Assembly (NCBI RefSeq): GCF_016862435.1
Contig: NZ_BOMY01000042.1
Location: 186,001 to 250,000, forward strand
DNA length: 64,000 nucleotides
Direction: 5' to 3'
Origin: Paractinoplanes tereljensis
GTDB taxonomy: Bacteria > Actinomycetota > Actinomycetes > Mycobacteriales > Micromonosporaceae
The translations under genes were made by a program, and so were the position numbers. The notes beneath the pieces were generated by a model. It was not told where the DNA came from, ran no database searches, and saw only the letters and a list, made by a program, of their open reading frames with translations. Below are positions 16,861 through 25,772 of the stretch, piece by piece (position 1 is the stretch's first letter; the number at the start of each line of letters is the position of its first letter).

Positions 16861-16947
16861 GAGCAGGGAAGATACGCAAGTGGTCCTGATGTGACGGGTC
16901 TCCTGCCGGACGAGGATTAATCCATCGACGGCGACAAAGGAGAGGCC

Positions 16948-17142
16948 ATGTTGATGCACTCGGATCTGATGCTGGTTCTGGCTAACGAGCGGCACCGGGA
17001 ACTGATCGCTGAGGCCGACCGGCGGCGGCTGCTCACCAGTGCCCGCGAGCGGCGCCGGGCCCGGAAAAGCCCGGCGGCGCGCGGCCGGCCCACCGGTAAC
17101 CTGGCACCGTGCGAACCATCCGTGGCGGTGCCAGCCCGGTGA
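16948..17142 (+). CDS. Small basic protein coupled to LuxR regulator
   Basis: 64 residues from ATG 16948, preceded by AAAGGAGAGG, a strong ribosome site that decides the start. The sequence begins MLMHSDLMLVLANERHRELI, an amphipathic helix, then an Arg-rich stretch (DRRRLLTSARERRRARK) and a flexible tail. It resembles short uncharacterised actinobacterial proteins with an N-terminal helix and Arg-rich tail; no function is known to me. Its TGA (17140-17142) overlaps the ATG of the LuxR gene, so translation of the two is linked. Confidence 0.6.
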   Translation: MLMHSDLMLVLANERHRELIAEADRRRLLTSARERRRARKSPAARGRPTGNLAPCEPSVAVPAR

Positions 17143-19889
17143 TGATCGGGCGGGAGAGCGAGCTGCGCCGGTTGGCGCGGCTCGCTTCGGCGCGTGAGCC
17201 GGCCGTCGCGCTGATCGCCGGCGAGCCGGGCATCGGCAAGACCCGCCTCGTCCACGAGCTACTGGCCACCGTGCCGGCCGGGACCGTGGTGCTGGTCGGG
17301 CAGGCCGAGCCGGGTTCGTTGTCCCGTCCTTACGAGGTGTTGCTGGACGCCATCGACGGACGCCCGGAGGTCGACGAGGAGCAGTTGGCCGCGCTGGCTG
17401 ACGCGCGGCGCAGCCCGGTCGAGCGCCTGCACACCGGCCTGGCCCTGCTGTCCGAGCTGATCGGTGACGCCCGGGCGGTGATCGTCTTCGAGGACCTGCA
17501 CTGGGCCGACTCGGAGAGCGCCGCGCTGTTCGAGCGGATCGCCGACCAGCACGGGCAGCGGCTGCTGATCGGCACCTACCGGCCCGACGAGGTGAGCCGG
17601 CGGCAGCCGGTGGCCGGGCTGCTGGCTCGGATGGAACGACGGCACGCCGTCACCCACGTACGCCTGGATCGATTGACCCCGGCCCAGACCGCGGCGCTGC
17701 TGGCCGCCGCGACCGGCGCGCCGGTCGCGCTGCGCGCCGCGACCGCGCTGCATCACCGCACCGGCGGAAATCCGTTCTTCCTGGAGGAATTGCTGCGGGC
17801 CCTCCCGGGGTACGCGGTGGAGGCCCTCGTCGAGCAGCCCCTCCCGTGGAGCCTGGCCGACGTGCTGCGCCGCCAGGTCGACGACCTCGAACCGGTCAGC
17901 CACCGGATCGTCGAGGCGGCCACCGTGCTCGGCCACCGCATCCCGTTCGACCTGCTCGCCGACGTGACCGGGGCCGGCGAGGACGAGTTGATCGCGGTGC
18001 TGCGCGACCTGGTCACCCGGGGTGTGCTGGTCGAGTCGGGCGAGGACGAGTTCGCGTTCCGGCACGCCCTGGTCCGCGAGGCGATAAACGACCAGATGCT
18101 CGGCCGCCAGCGCCGCCGCCTGCACGAGGCCGCCCTGGACGTGCTGCTGCGCAGGAAGACTGCCTTCAGGCCGAATAAGGGTGGCGGCGGGGCTGAGGAC
18201 GGCGCCTCCGACCCGGCGATGGTGGCGCACCACGCCCAGGGCGCCGGCCGCTACGACGACATGGTCGCGGCGGCCCGCAGCGGCGCCGCCCTCTACCTCT
18301 CGATCGGCTCCGCCTACCAGGCCTTCCAGCTGGCCGAGATGGGCCTCGACGAGGTGCCCGACGACACCGAGCTGCTGGCCGCCGCCGCCCGGGCCGCGTG
18401 GCTGGCCGGCCTGCTCGACGAGGCCCTGCGCTACGGCCGCCGCTGGCGTGACCTGGCCGGCACCGCCACCGACCGGGCCGAGGCGCTCTATCTTCTGGTC
18501 CGGCTGGCCTGGGAGGCCCGGGTCACCGACGAGATGCGCGCCTCCACCCAGGACATCGAGACCCTGATCGCGGAGCTCCCGCCGGGGGCCGGCCAGGCCC
18601 GCGCGATGACCGCCATCGCCCAGTCGTCCTACCTGCGCGACGACTTCGACGCCGCGCTGCTCTGGGCCGAACGCGCGCTGGCCTTGGCCACCGAGTTCGA
18701 CCTGCCCGACGTCCGGCTGATCGCGCTGCTGGAGAAGGGCGCGACGCTGGCCGAGCGCTCGCAGACCGCCGCCGAGGGCCGGGAGATCCTGTCCGCCCTG
18801 GTCGACGAGACCGAGAAGGCCGGCGAGTGGGTGCTGGCCGCCCAGGCCCTCAACATCCTGATATCCGAGCCCCCTGCCTCCCCTTCCGAATACTCCGAGA
18901 TCCTGGAACGGATGCGGATCGACGCCGAGCGGGCCGGTTTCGAGTCGCTCGCGGTGGCCACCTACTTCCAGGGCCGGGCCCGGCTCGCGGTGCGGGCCGG
19001 CGACCTGCGGGCCGCGATCGACGCGCTGATCGAGGGCCGCGCGCTGGATCAGGGCTACCTGCGCCGGGGCCGCTGGGCCGACTACCACGGGGTGTTCCTG
19101 GCCGGGCTCTACCTGGAGGCCGGCGAGCTCGACCGGGTCGAGCAGCTGATCGCCGACCTGGCCGCGCTGCCCAGCAACCCGCCGCCCACCATCCCGGGTC
19201 TCGCGTTCCACCTGGCCTGCCGGCGCGGCGACCTGCCGGGCGCGGAAGCGGCCATGGACGAGCTGGTCGTGGCCCTGGCCGGCCAGCCGTGGCGCAGCGG
19301 CGAACAGGCCCACGACCTGATCTCGGCCGCCCTGGAGCTGGGCCTGCCGATGGCCCGGCTCGACCGGCTGGCCAGCACCCTGCTCGACGCCGATGTCTGG
19401 GACGCCCACCGCACGCTTGTCGACGCCCAGCTCGACGAGGCGCACGGCCGGCACGCCGAGGCCCTGGCCGGCTACCTGTCGATCACCGAGGCGCACATCC
19501 TCGGGCCGGCGCACCGCGGCACGGTCCGGATCGGCGCCGCCCGCTGCCTGCTCGCCGCCGACCGGCGCGCCGAGGCCACCGCCCACGCCGAGGCGGCCGG
19601 GCCGCTGCTGGCCCAGTGGGCCGGCTGGCGGGTGGCCCAGCTCGACCAGCTGCGCGCCCGGTTGGGCCTGGCCCCGGCCGGAGCGGCCGACGCGGTGAGC
19701 GGCCCGGCCGCGCTGACCCCGCGCGAGCGCGAGGTGGCGGTGCTGATCAGCGACGGCCTGACCAACACCGAGCTGGCCCGCCGCCTCTACATCTCGCCGA
19801 AGACCGCCGCCGTGCACGTCTCCAATATCCTGCGCAAACTGGGCGTCGCCTCCCGTACCGAGGTAGGCGATCTTCTGCGTCGATCCTAG
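17142..19889 (+). CDS. Large ATP-binding LuxR-family regulator (LAL-like)
   Basis: 915 residues from ATG 17142, which overlaps the upstream TGA; GTG 17139 and GTG 17109 are alternatives. The N-terminal AAA/STAND ATPase has Walker A in GEPGIGKTRLV and Walker B in AVIVFEDLHWAD. A long helical TPR-like middle (about 330-840) probably senses a ligand or partner. The last 65 residues are a LuxR/FixJ HTH: LTPREREVAVLISDGLTNTE and SPKTAAVHVSNILRKLGV. LAL-type proteins are usually activators of catabolic or antibiotic genes. The next genes (YCII protein, secreted M36 protease) are codirectional and could be targets, but no operator is evident. Confidence 0.9.
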   Translation: MIGRESELRRLARLASAREPAVALIAGEPGIGKTRLVHELLATVPAGTVVLVGQAEPGSLSRPYEVLLDAIDGRPEVDEEQLAALADARRSPVERLHTGLALLSELIGDARAVIVFEDLHWADSESAALFERIADQHGQRLLIGTYRPDEVSRRQPVAGLLARMERRHAVTHVRLDRLTPAQTAALLAAATGAPVALRAATALHHRTGGNPFFLEELLRALPGYAVEALVEQPLPWSLADVLRRQVDDLEPVSHRIVEAATVLGHRIPFDLLADVTGAGEDELIAVLRDLVTRGVLVESGEDEFAFRHALVREAINDQMLGRQRRRLHEAALDVLLRRKTAFRPNKGGGGAEDGASDPAMVAHHAQGAGRYDDMVAAARSGAALYLSIGSAYQAFQLAEMGLDEVPDDTELLAAAARAAWLAGLLDEALRYGRRWRDLAGTATDRAEALYLLVRLAWEARVTDEMRASTQDIETLIAELPPGAGQARAMTAIAQSSYLRDDFDAALLWAERALALATEFDLPDVRLIALLEKGATLAERSQTAAEGREILSALVDETEKAGEWVLAAQALNILISEPPASPSEYSEILERMRIDAERAGFESLAVATYFQGRARLAVRAGDLRAAIDALIEGRALDQGYLRRGRWADYHGVFLAGLYLEAGELDRVEQLIADLAALPSNPPPTIPGLAFHLACRRGDLPGAEAAMDELVVALAGQPWRSGEQAHDLISAALELGLPMARLDRLASTLLDADVWDAHRTLVDAQLDEAHGRHAEALAGYLSITEAHILGPAHRGTVRIGAARCLLAADRRAEATAHAEAAGPLLAQWAGWRVAQLDQLRARLGLAPAGAADAVSGPAALTPREREVAVLISDGLTNTELARRLYISPKTAAVHVSNILRKLGVASRTEVGDLLRRS

Positions 19890-19969
19890 GAGATTGTCGG
19901 ATCGGGCAGATGCCGTTCGTTGGTCAGGTGGGGGCGGACACCGGGTCCGGCCGAACAGAGGGAGCAGAG

Positions 19970-20308
19970 ATGCCGCAGTACATCATCTACTTCAACCAGC
20001 AGTGGGTCGGCGACCACACCGAGGAGTGGTTCCGCAGCCGCGGGCCGCTCGCCAACGCGGCCGTCGAGGAGATCAAGGCCGCCGGGCAGTACATCTACGC
20101 CGGTGGCCTGGTGGAGAACGGCCCGATCGTCAGCGCCGACGCCACCAGCGGCGAGCTGCTGTTCACCGACGGGCCTTACGTCGAGACCAAGGAGTTCCTG
20201 GGCGGTCTGACCATCGTGGACGTGCCCGACCTGGAGCGGGCCCGGTTCTGGGCCGGCAAGCTCGCGGAGGCGTGCGGCTGGCCCCAGGAGGTCCGCGAGG
20301 TCATGTAG
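19970..20308 (+). CDS. YCII/DGPF-domain protein
   Basis: 112 residues from ATG 19970, preceded by GAGGGAGCAGAG. The fold of the YCII-related family is indicated by an N-terminal YIIYFNQQW strand and the DGPY motif in LLFTDGPYVETKEFLGGLTI. Family members form ferredoxin-like dimers, often encoded beside ECF sigma factors in actinobacteria; their biochemical role is unclear. The open frame continues far upstream inside the LuxR gene and is not coding there. It lies 80 nt after LuxR and 38 nt before the protease gene. Confidence 0.85.
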   Translation: MPQYIIYFNQQWVGDHTEEWFRSRGPLANAAVEEIKAAGQYIYAGGLVENGPIVSADATSGELLFTDGPYVETKEFLGGLTIVDVPDLERARFWAGKLAEACGWPQEVREVM

Positions 20309-20346
20309 GTGTTGATCTGAGTCGATGGCTTTGCCAGGCTGGCCGG

Positions 20347-23136
20347 GTGAAGACAGACCTCAGACGTACGCTCCTCGCCGGTGTCTCGGTGCTCGCGGTC
20401 GGGCTCGTCCCGGCCGCAACGGGCACCGGACCGGCGACGGCAGCACCGGCGGCACCCCACCGGGTGACTCCCGCTCCGGACAACTACGACGCTCGGCACG
20501 ACCCGGCCACCGCCGGCGCGCTCAGCTCCCGGGCGACCCTGCTGGCGGCCAAGCCGTCGGCCGCGGTCAGCGGCATGCGCGCCGCGCTCGGCCAGCAGGG
20601 CATCGTCGACATCGACGCACTGACCGGCACGCCCCGGCAGGTGGCCCGCCTCGACGGCTTCCTCACCGGGCCGTCGAAGAAGCCGGCCGAACGGATCGCC
20701 CGCGATTACCTGAAGGCGCACGCCGACCTGTTCGGGGTCGACCCGGCCACCCTGAAGCTCGGCCGCGACTACAAGGACATCGAGGGCACCCACCACCTGA
20801 GCTTCCTGCAGCAGGTCGGCGACGTGCCGTTGTTCGGCAACGGCATCCGGGCCGACGTGGCCAGGGACGGCTCGCTGGTCCAGGTGACCGGCTCGCCGGT
20901 GCGGCAGGTGCCGGCCGGGCTGGGCAAGGCCACGCTGACCGGTGGCCAGGCCCTGGACACCGCCCGCAAGGACGCCGGCGAGACCGGGTCGACCGCCCGG
21001 GACAGCGCGAAACTGGTCGCCTTCCCGACCGCGGGCGGCGTACGCCTCGGCTACCAGACGCTCACCATGCAGACCGGCTACCTGCACGTCGTCGACGCCG
21101 CGACCGGCCGCATCCTGTACCGGCAGAGCCTGGTCGACCACGAGTCCGGGCCGGACGCGCTGGTCTGGGACAACTACCCGGGCGCACCGGCCGGCGGCAA
21201 GCAGCGGCGGGTCTCGCTCGGTAAGTGGCTCAGCCCGTCCGCGCCGACGCTGAGCGGCAACTCCACCCACGTGTTCTCCGACCTGAACGACAACGACATC
21301 GCCGACCCGGGCGAGGAGGTCGGGCCCAGCTCGCCGGGTCGTTTCGTCTACCCGCTGAAGCAGTTCACCGGCCCGATGTGCTCGGAGCGGTTCCAGTGCA
21401 CCTGGGACCCGAACGTGGCGTACTCGTGGCAGGACAACCGGGAGATGGCGGCCACCCAGCTGCTGTACTTCAACTCGGTGTTCCACGACCACCTGCTGGC
21501 CGCACCGATCGGGTTCACCCGCGCGGCCGGCAACTTCGAGGCCCGCGACGGCGACGCGGTGCAGGCCAACGACCTGGACGGGGCGAACACCGCCGACGGC
21601 TTCCCGGACGACAACCACGTCGACAACGCCAACATGGCCACCCCACCGGACGGCACCGCGCCGACCATGCAGATGTACCTGCAGCCGGCCGCGCACACCA
21701 CGCCGGAGCAGGACCCGTGGGTCCCGTCCGACACCGGCAACGAGGCGTCCTCGGTCTACCACGAGTACACCCACGGCCTGTCCAACCGGCTGGTCGTCGA
21801 CGCCTCCGGCGTCTCCACCCTCAACGGGCCGCAGTCCGGCGCCATGGGTGAGGCCTGGAGCGACTGGTACGCCTACGACTACCTGCAGAAGGAGGGCCTG
21901 GAGAAGGACACCAGGGCCCCCGGCGAACTTGTCGTCTTCGAGTACTCCACCGGCGGCGCGAACACCATCCGCACCGAGCCGCTGGACTGCACGGTCGGCG
22001 CCCCGGCCACGGTCTGCCCGGGCACCGCGACCGCGGGTTCCGGCGGTTACACCTACGGCGACTTCGGCAAGATCTCCCGCCGCGGGGCCGAGGTGCACGC
22101 CGACGGCGAGATCTGGGCGCAGACCCTGTGGGACCTGCGCACCGCGCTCGGCTACCGGCTCACCGAGTCGGTGGTGACCCGGGCCATGGAACTCTCCCCG
22201 GCCGATCCGTCCTACCTGGACATGCGCAACGCGATCCTGATCGCCGACCGCGTCGTCGCGGGTGGCAAGCACCAGAAGGACATCTGGAAGGTCTTCGCGA
22301 AGCGCGGCATGGGCTTCTTCGCCGCCACCGTGGACGGTTCGGACACCGCGCCGATCGAGGACTTCTCCACCCCGCCGGCGCCCGGCTCGGCCACGGGCAG
22401 CATCGCCGGCACGGTCACCGATCAGGGCTCCGGCCAGCCGGCCCCCGGGGTCGCGGTGACCTTCGGCGGGCACAGCTCCGGTTTCGCCGGTTCCTACGCC
22501 GCCGTCACCGACGCGAAGGGCCACTACCAGATCAAGAACATCTACCCGGGTACGTATCCGAAGGTCGCAGCCCGCGGCGCCGGGTACGAGCAGCAGGTCA
22601 AGACAGTCACCGTGACCACGAGGCCGAGCACCGTCGACTGGACGGTCCGGCGGGACTGGGCCGCTTCGCAGGGTGGTGCGCAGCTGATCGACTTCAACGG
22701 CGACGACTACAGCGACTTCGGCTGCGGCCCGGGCCAGGCGATCGACATGTCCCAGGGCAGCGGCTGGAGCACCGACGCGGCCGGTCCCCGGTTCCTCACC
22801 GTCCAGCTGCCGGCCGTCGTCGACGTGACCTCGATCGAGATCAACCCGACCGGCAACTGCGGTGACGACCCGAGCTCGTCCACCGGCGACTACCGGGTGG
22901 AGACCTCACCGGACGGCACCGCCTGGACGGTGGCGGCGAGCGGGCACTTCGGACCGGCCGACCGCGACCGGGCCAACGCGGTGCCGCTGACCGCCGGCAC
23001 CACCGGCGTGCGGTACTTCCGCTACACGATGCTCGGCACCCAGGTGGCCGACGAGGGCGGCAGCTGCCCCGGCGACTACAGCGGCTGCTCGTACGTCGAC
23101 ACCGTCGAGGTGGGGGTGTACGGCGCAGCCAGCTGA
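20347..23136 (+). CDS. Secreted M36 (fungalysin-like) zinc metalloprotease
   Basis: 929 residues from GTG 20347, which begins a typical signal peptide (VKTDLRRTLLAGVSVLAVGL... ending near ATAAPAA). An FTP/PepSY-type propeptide spans about 60-250. The catalytic domain carries HEYTH at 472-476 in SSVYHEYTHGLSNR and the third ligand Glu502 in GAMGEAWSDWYAYDY. After about 684 a carboxypeptidase-regulatory-like Ig domain (SIAGTVTDQGSGQPAPGVAV) and a C-terminal discoidin-like jelly roll follow, which probably bind polysaccharide or protein matrix. The enzyme would be exported, self-activated and would degrade extracellular protein. The tail domains are additional to minimal fungalysins but common in actinobacteria. 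A strong hairpin follows the stop. Confidence 0.92.
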   Translation: MKTDLRRTLLAGVSVLAVGLVPAATGTGPATAAPAAPHRVTPAPDNYDARHDPATAGALSSRATLLAAKPSAAVSGMRAALGQQGIVDIDALTGTPRQVARLDGFLTGPSKKPAERIARDYLKAHADLFGVDPATLKLGRDYKDIEGTHHLSFLQQVGDVPLFGNGIRADVARDGSLVQVTGSPVRQVPAGLGKATLTGGQALDTARKDAGETGSTARDSAKLVAFPTAGGVRLGYQTLTMQTGYLHVVDAATGRILYRQSLVDHESGPDALVWDNYPGAPAGGKQRRVSLGKWLSPSAPTLSGNSTHVFSDLNDNDIADPGEEVGPSSPGRFVYPLKQFTGPMCSERFQCTWDPNVAYSWQDNREMAATQLLYFNSVFHDHLLAAPIGFTRAAGNFEARDGDAVQANDLDGANTADGFPDDNHVDNANMATPPDGTAPTMQMYLQPAAHTTPEQDPWVPSDTGNEASSVYHEYTHGLSNRLVVDASGVSTLNGPQSGAMGEAWSDWYAYDYLQKEGLEKDTRAPGELVVFEYSTGGANTIRTEPLDCTVGAPATVCPGTATAGSGGYTYGDFGKISRRGAEVHADGEIWAQTLWDLRTALGYRLTESVVTRAMELSPADPSYLDMRNAILIADRVVAGGKHQKDIWKVFAKRGMGFFAATVDGSDTAPIEDFSTPPAPGSATGSIAGTVTDQGSGQPAPGVAVTFGGHSSGFAGSYAAVTDAKGHYQIKNIYPGTYPKVAARGAGYEQQVKTVTVTTRPSTVDWTVRRDWAASQGGAQLIDFNGDDYSDFGCGPGQAIDMSQGSGWSTDAAGPRFLTVQLPAVVDVTSIEINPTGNCGDDPSSSTGDYRVETSPDGTAWTVAASGHFGPADRDRANAVPLTAGTTGVRYFRYTMLGTQVADEGGSCPGDYSGCSYVDTVEVGVYGAAS

Positions 23137-23147
23137 AACTCCATAGT

Positions 23148-23195
23148 GGAAGGTCATCCGAACGGCTGCTACTCGTGTCGTTCGGGTGACCTTCC
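23148..23195 (+). terminator. Terminator after the M36 protease gene
   Basis: GGAAGGTCATCCGAACG at 23148-23164 pairs with CGTTCGGGTGACCTTCC at 23179-23195 over 17 positions with one wobble, around a 14-nt loop, beginning 11 nt past the stop codon. Its length and symmetry are well above chance. Confidence 0.75.
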
Positions 23196-23233
23196 GAGGC
23201 GAAACCACGTGTCCCGTGTGACGGTGTCGCACC

Positions 23234-24034
23234 ATGAGTGGCAGGGTTTCGGGTATGGATGTGGAAGCCAGCGCGGAATTGTCGGTCACCGTCGCGGACG
23301 GGGTGGCGCTGCTGGAGATGCGCCGGCCGCCGGCCAACCACGTCGACGAGGCGCTGCTGGCCCGGCTGGCCGACGCCGCGCTGGCCCTGGACGACGACCC
23401 GGCCTGCCGGGTGATCGTGCTGGCGTCGGCCGGCAAGCACTTCTGCGGCGGCGCCGACCTGGGCAGCGGCGAATTCGTCCGGGACCGGGCGGCCGCCGCG
23501 GCGGGCCTCTACCGGCAGGCGGTGCGGCTGTTCGAGGTGCGGACGCCGGTCATCGCCGCCGTGCAGGGCAGCGCCGTCGGCGGCGGGCTGGGCCTGGCCT
23601 GCGCCGCCGACTTCCGGATCGCCGAAGCCTCGACGAGGTTCGTGGCGAACTTCGCCCGGCTCGGCTTCCACCAGGGCTTCGGTCTCAGCGTCACGCTGCC
23701 GGAGCTGGTGGGGCGGCAGGCCGCGGCCGACATGCTGCTGACCGCGCGGCGGGTGGGTGGTGCGGAGGCCGTACAGCTGGGTCTTGCCGACCGGCTCGCT
23801 GAGCCGGGCCTTCTCCGCGAGACCGCCCACGACCTGGCCCGTCAGATCGCTGCCTCCGCGCCGCTGGCCGTGCGGTCGATCCGGGCCACCCTGCGCGCCG
23901 ACCTGACCGCCCGGGTCCGCCAGGCCCTCGACCACGAGCTGGCCGAGCAGCGCCTGCTGTGGGCGACGCAGGACAGCGCCGAGGGCATCGAGGCCAGCCT
24001 CCAACGCCGCTCGCCGGTCTTCCGCGGACTCTAG
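23234..24034 (+). CDS. Enoyl-CoA hydratase/isomerase family protein
   Basis: 266 residues from ATG 23234; a second in-frame ATG (23255) just before the conserved part is possible. The crotonase fold is shown by the oxyanion-hole segments KHFCGGADL and GSAVGGGLGLACAADFRIAE, then FARLGFHQGFG and the helical trimerisation tail. The family hydrates or isomerises acyl-CoA double bonds, but some members are decarboxylases or hydrolases; the catalytic Glu pair is not clearly conserved here, so the reaction is uncertain. It stands alone behind a terminator. Confidence 0.88.
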   Translation: MSGRVSGMDVEASAELSVTVADGVALLEMRRPPANHVDEALLARLADAALALDDDPACRVIVLASAGKHFCGGADLGSGEFVRDRAAAAAGLYRQAVRLFEVRTPVIAAVQGSAVGGGLGLACAADFRIAEASTRFVANFARLGFHQGFGLSVTLPELVGRQAAADMLLTARRVGGAEAVQLGLADRLAEPGLLRETAHDLARQIAASAPLAVRSIRATLRADLTARVRQALDHELAEQRLLWATQDSAEGIEASLQRRSPVFRGL

Positions 24035-24065
24035 TAACAAGCGTCGTTGGTAATACGATTGCGGC

Positions 24066-24704
24066 GTGACCGAAGACCTGCGTGACCTCGATGCTCTGGC
24101 CAGTCTCACCGACCAGGTGCGGCGCCGGGCCTACGCGGTGGTCGCGGACGGAACCGGGCCGGTCGGGCGGGACGAGGTCGCCGAGGCGCTCGGCATCGGC
24201 CGTACGCTCGCGGCGTTCCACCTGGACAAGCTGGTGGCGGCGGGACTGCTCGAGGTCTCGTACGCCCGCAGGTCGGGAAAGACCGGCCCCGGCGCCGGGC
24301 GGCCCGCCAAGCTTTACCAGGTCGGCGCGGCGGAGCACGCGGTCAGCGTGCCGCCGCGGGCCTACCTGGGTGCCGCCGAACTTCTCGCCGAGGCGATCGA
24401 GCAGGCCGGCGTCGAGGAGGCTCTCTACAAGGTGGCGCAGCGGCACGGCCGCCGCCTCCGAAAAGACGCAACGGTGGCGCTGACCGAGCAGGGCTACTCC
24501 CCGGCCGCGGCCGGCCCGGACCGCATCGAGCTGCGCAACTGCCCGTTCCATCGGCTGGCGGAACAGTTCCCGCCGCTGATCTGCGGCATGAACCTGGCCA
24601 TGATCACCGGCCTGCTGGGCGACAGCGACGGCGACTGGACCGCCCGGATGGACCCGGCCCCCGGTCGCTGCTGCGTGACGCTCTCTAAAAATCAATCTGA
24701 TTGA
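24066..24704 (+). CDS. HTH regulator with C-terminal Cys cluster
   Basis: 212 residues from GTG 24066. An ArsR/DeoR-like winged helix occupies about 10-90 (GRDEVAEALGIGRTLAAFHL, DKLVAAGLLEVSYARRSGKT). The C-terminal part carries Cys residues in RNCPFHRLAEQFPPLICGMN and GRCCVTL: a C-x13-C pair followed by a CC. A similar arrangement is known in SufR-like regulators that bind a Fe-S cluster, so iron-sulfur or metal sensing is a fair inference, not shown. No suf genes are adjacent. The last codons overlap the dyad TCAATCTGATTGA that lies at the promoter of the next gene, hinting at regulation of that gene. Confidence 0.8.
   Translation: MTEDLRDLDALASLTDQVRRRAYAVVADGTGPVGRDEVAEALGIGRTLAAFHLDKLVAAGLLEVSYARRSGKTGPGAGRPAKLYQVGAAEHAVSVPPRAYLGAAELLAEAIEQAGVEEALYKVAQRHGRRLRKDATVALTEQGYSPAAAGPDRIELRNCPFHRLAEQFPPLICGMNLAMITGLLGDSDGDWTARMDPAPGRCCVTLSKNQSD
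24692..24704. promoter_or_regulatory. Dyad overlapping a -35-like element
   Basis: TCAATC-T-GATTGA is a perfect inverted repeat ending exactly at the TGA of the HTH regulator. TTGACA at 24701-24706 overlaps it and could serve as the -35 of the DUF3291 gene (ATG 24736). The placement is what one expects of a repressor site. Confidence 0.45.
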
Positions 24705-24735
24705 CAATAGAAACGGCACCTGGTGAGCTGAAGCC

Positions 24736-25200
24736 ATGACCTCCTTCCACCTGGCCCAGATGAACACGGCCCGCCTCCGAGCCCCGCTGGAAGACCCCTC
24801 GATGATCGAGTTCGCCGAGGGCGTCGCGGTGATGAACGCCCTGGCCGACCGCTCGCCCGGCTTCGTCTGGCGCCTCGCCGACGAAACCGGCGACGGCACC
24901 ATCGCCGCCCCGGCCGACCCCAGCCGGATCTTCACCCTCTCGGTCTGGGAAACCCCCGAACACCTCCGGGCGTACGCCTACCAGTCCCAGCACCTCGAAT
25001 ATCTGCGCCGCCGCCGCGACTGGTTCCTCCCGAACGGCCATCAGGCCGCCCTGGTGCTGTGGTGGCTCCCGGCCGGCCAGCTCCCCACGCTGCGCCAGGG
25101 CATCTCCCGTCTGGGCCGCCTGCAGGCCGCCGGCCCCGCCCCGGACGCCTTCACCTTCCGCGAGATGTTCCCGGCGCCGGAGCTGGCTCACCGGGATTGA
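24736..25200 (+). CDS. DUF3291 domain-containing protein
   Basis: 154 residues from ATG 24736. The sequence matches DUF3291: HLAQMNTARLRAPLEDPSMI, GFVWRLADE, LSVWETPEHLRAYAYQSQH and ALVLWWLPAG. This is a ferredoxin-like (antibiotic biosynthesis monooxygenase-like) fold; no activity has been established for the family to my knowledge. It follows the Cys-rich HTH regulator by 31 nt and may be its target. Its 3' end overlaps the convergent hydrolase gene by 50 nt. Confidence 0.88.
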   Translation: MTSFHLAQMNTARLRAPLEDPSMIEFAEGVAVMNALADRSPGFVWRLADETGDGTIAAPADPSRIFTLSVWETPEHLRAYAYQSQHLEYLRRRRDWFLPNGHQAALVLWWLPAGQLPTLRQGISRLGRLQAAGPAPDAFTFREMFPAPELAHRD

Positions 25201-25762
25201 CCAGCACCTGCTGGACGAAACCGGTCACCAGCCGGTGCCAGAACAGCGGCCGGTGCAGCATGGCGTGGGTCTCGCCGGGCACCGGCACGAAGCTCGCGCC
25301 GATCCGGGCGGCGTAGGCCGCCGAGACCCTCGGGTCGGTCACCCGGTCGCGGTCGCCGTGGGCGATCAGTACCGGCGCCGGGCCGCGGCGAGCCGGGTCG
25401 CCGGGCTCGATCCACGGCGCCAGCGCACAGACGCCGGCCACGTCCGGCTCGGCGGCCAGGCGCAGCGCCACCCGGCCGCCCATCGAGTGCCCGACCAGCA
25501 CGATCGGCACGCCGGGACGCGTGCGGCGGATCTCCTCCAGGGCGGCGCGGGTGTCGCGCAGCGGGTCCTCGGCGGGTCCGTTCCACCCGCGCAGCCGGTA
25601 ACGCAGCAACCGGACCTCGGCGTCGCCGCCGGTGGCGCGGGCGATGCCCCGGACGAGCGGAGCCATCCGCGCCCAGGCGAGGCCCGGCCGGGCCGGGGCG
25701 GTGCTGTTCGCCCGGCCGCCGTGCAGAACGAGGACCACCGCGCGGGTGGCTGGCGAAGACAT
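25151..25762 (-). CDS. Alpha/beta hydrolase
   Basis: 203 residues from ATG 25762 (GTG 25765 is the adjacent alternative). The N-terminal strand VVLVLHGGRANS gives the oxyanion region, the nucleophile elbow is GHSMGG, the acid is probably Asp in LIAHGDRDRVTD and the base His in GETHAMLH. The small lid suggests an esterase or lipase-like role on small substrates. It converges with the DUF3291 gene and is divergent from the lipid operon across a 115-nt spacer containing nested inverted repeats. Confidence 0.85.
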   Translation of the reverse strand: MSSPATRAVVLVLHGGRANSTAPARPGLAWARMAPLVRGIARATGGDAEVRLLRYRLRGWNGPAEDPLRDTRAALEEIRRTRPGVPIVLVGHSMGGRVALRLAAEPDVAGVCALAPWIEPGDPARRGPAPVLIAHGDRDRVTDPRVSAAYAARIGASFVPVPGETHAMLHRPLFWHRLVTGFVQQVLVNPGEPAPAPGTSRGR

Positions 25763-25772
25763 CACCTTTTCT

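Larger units (their letters stand above)
16373..16947. other. Intergenic region with dyads upstream of small protein
   Basis: 575 nt without a supported gene; a plus-strand open frame at 16386-16820 has no ribosome site and an unprotein-like composition. The 3' part holds a perfect 14-bp palindrome, a GC-rich hairpin and the palindrome GGATTAATCC at 16913-16922, which look like the control region of the 16948/17142 gene pair. Confidence 0.45.

Noticed and set aside
18827..19969. Upstream part of the frame that contains the YCII gene
   Set aside because: It overlaps the LuxR gene in another frame and is Arg/Pro-rich; the YCII protein begins at ATG 19970.
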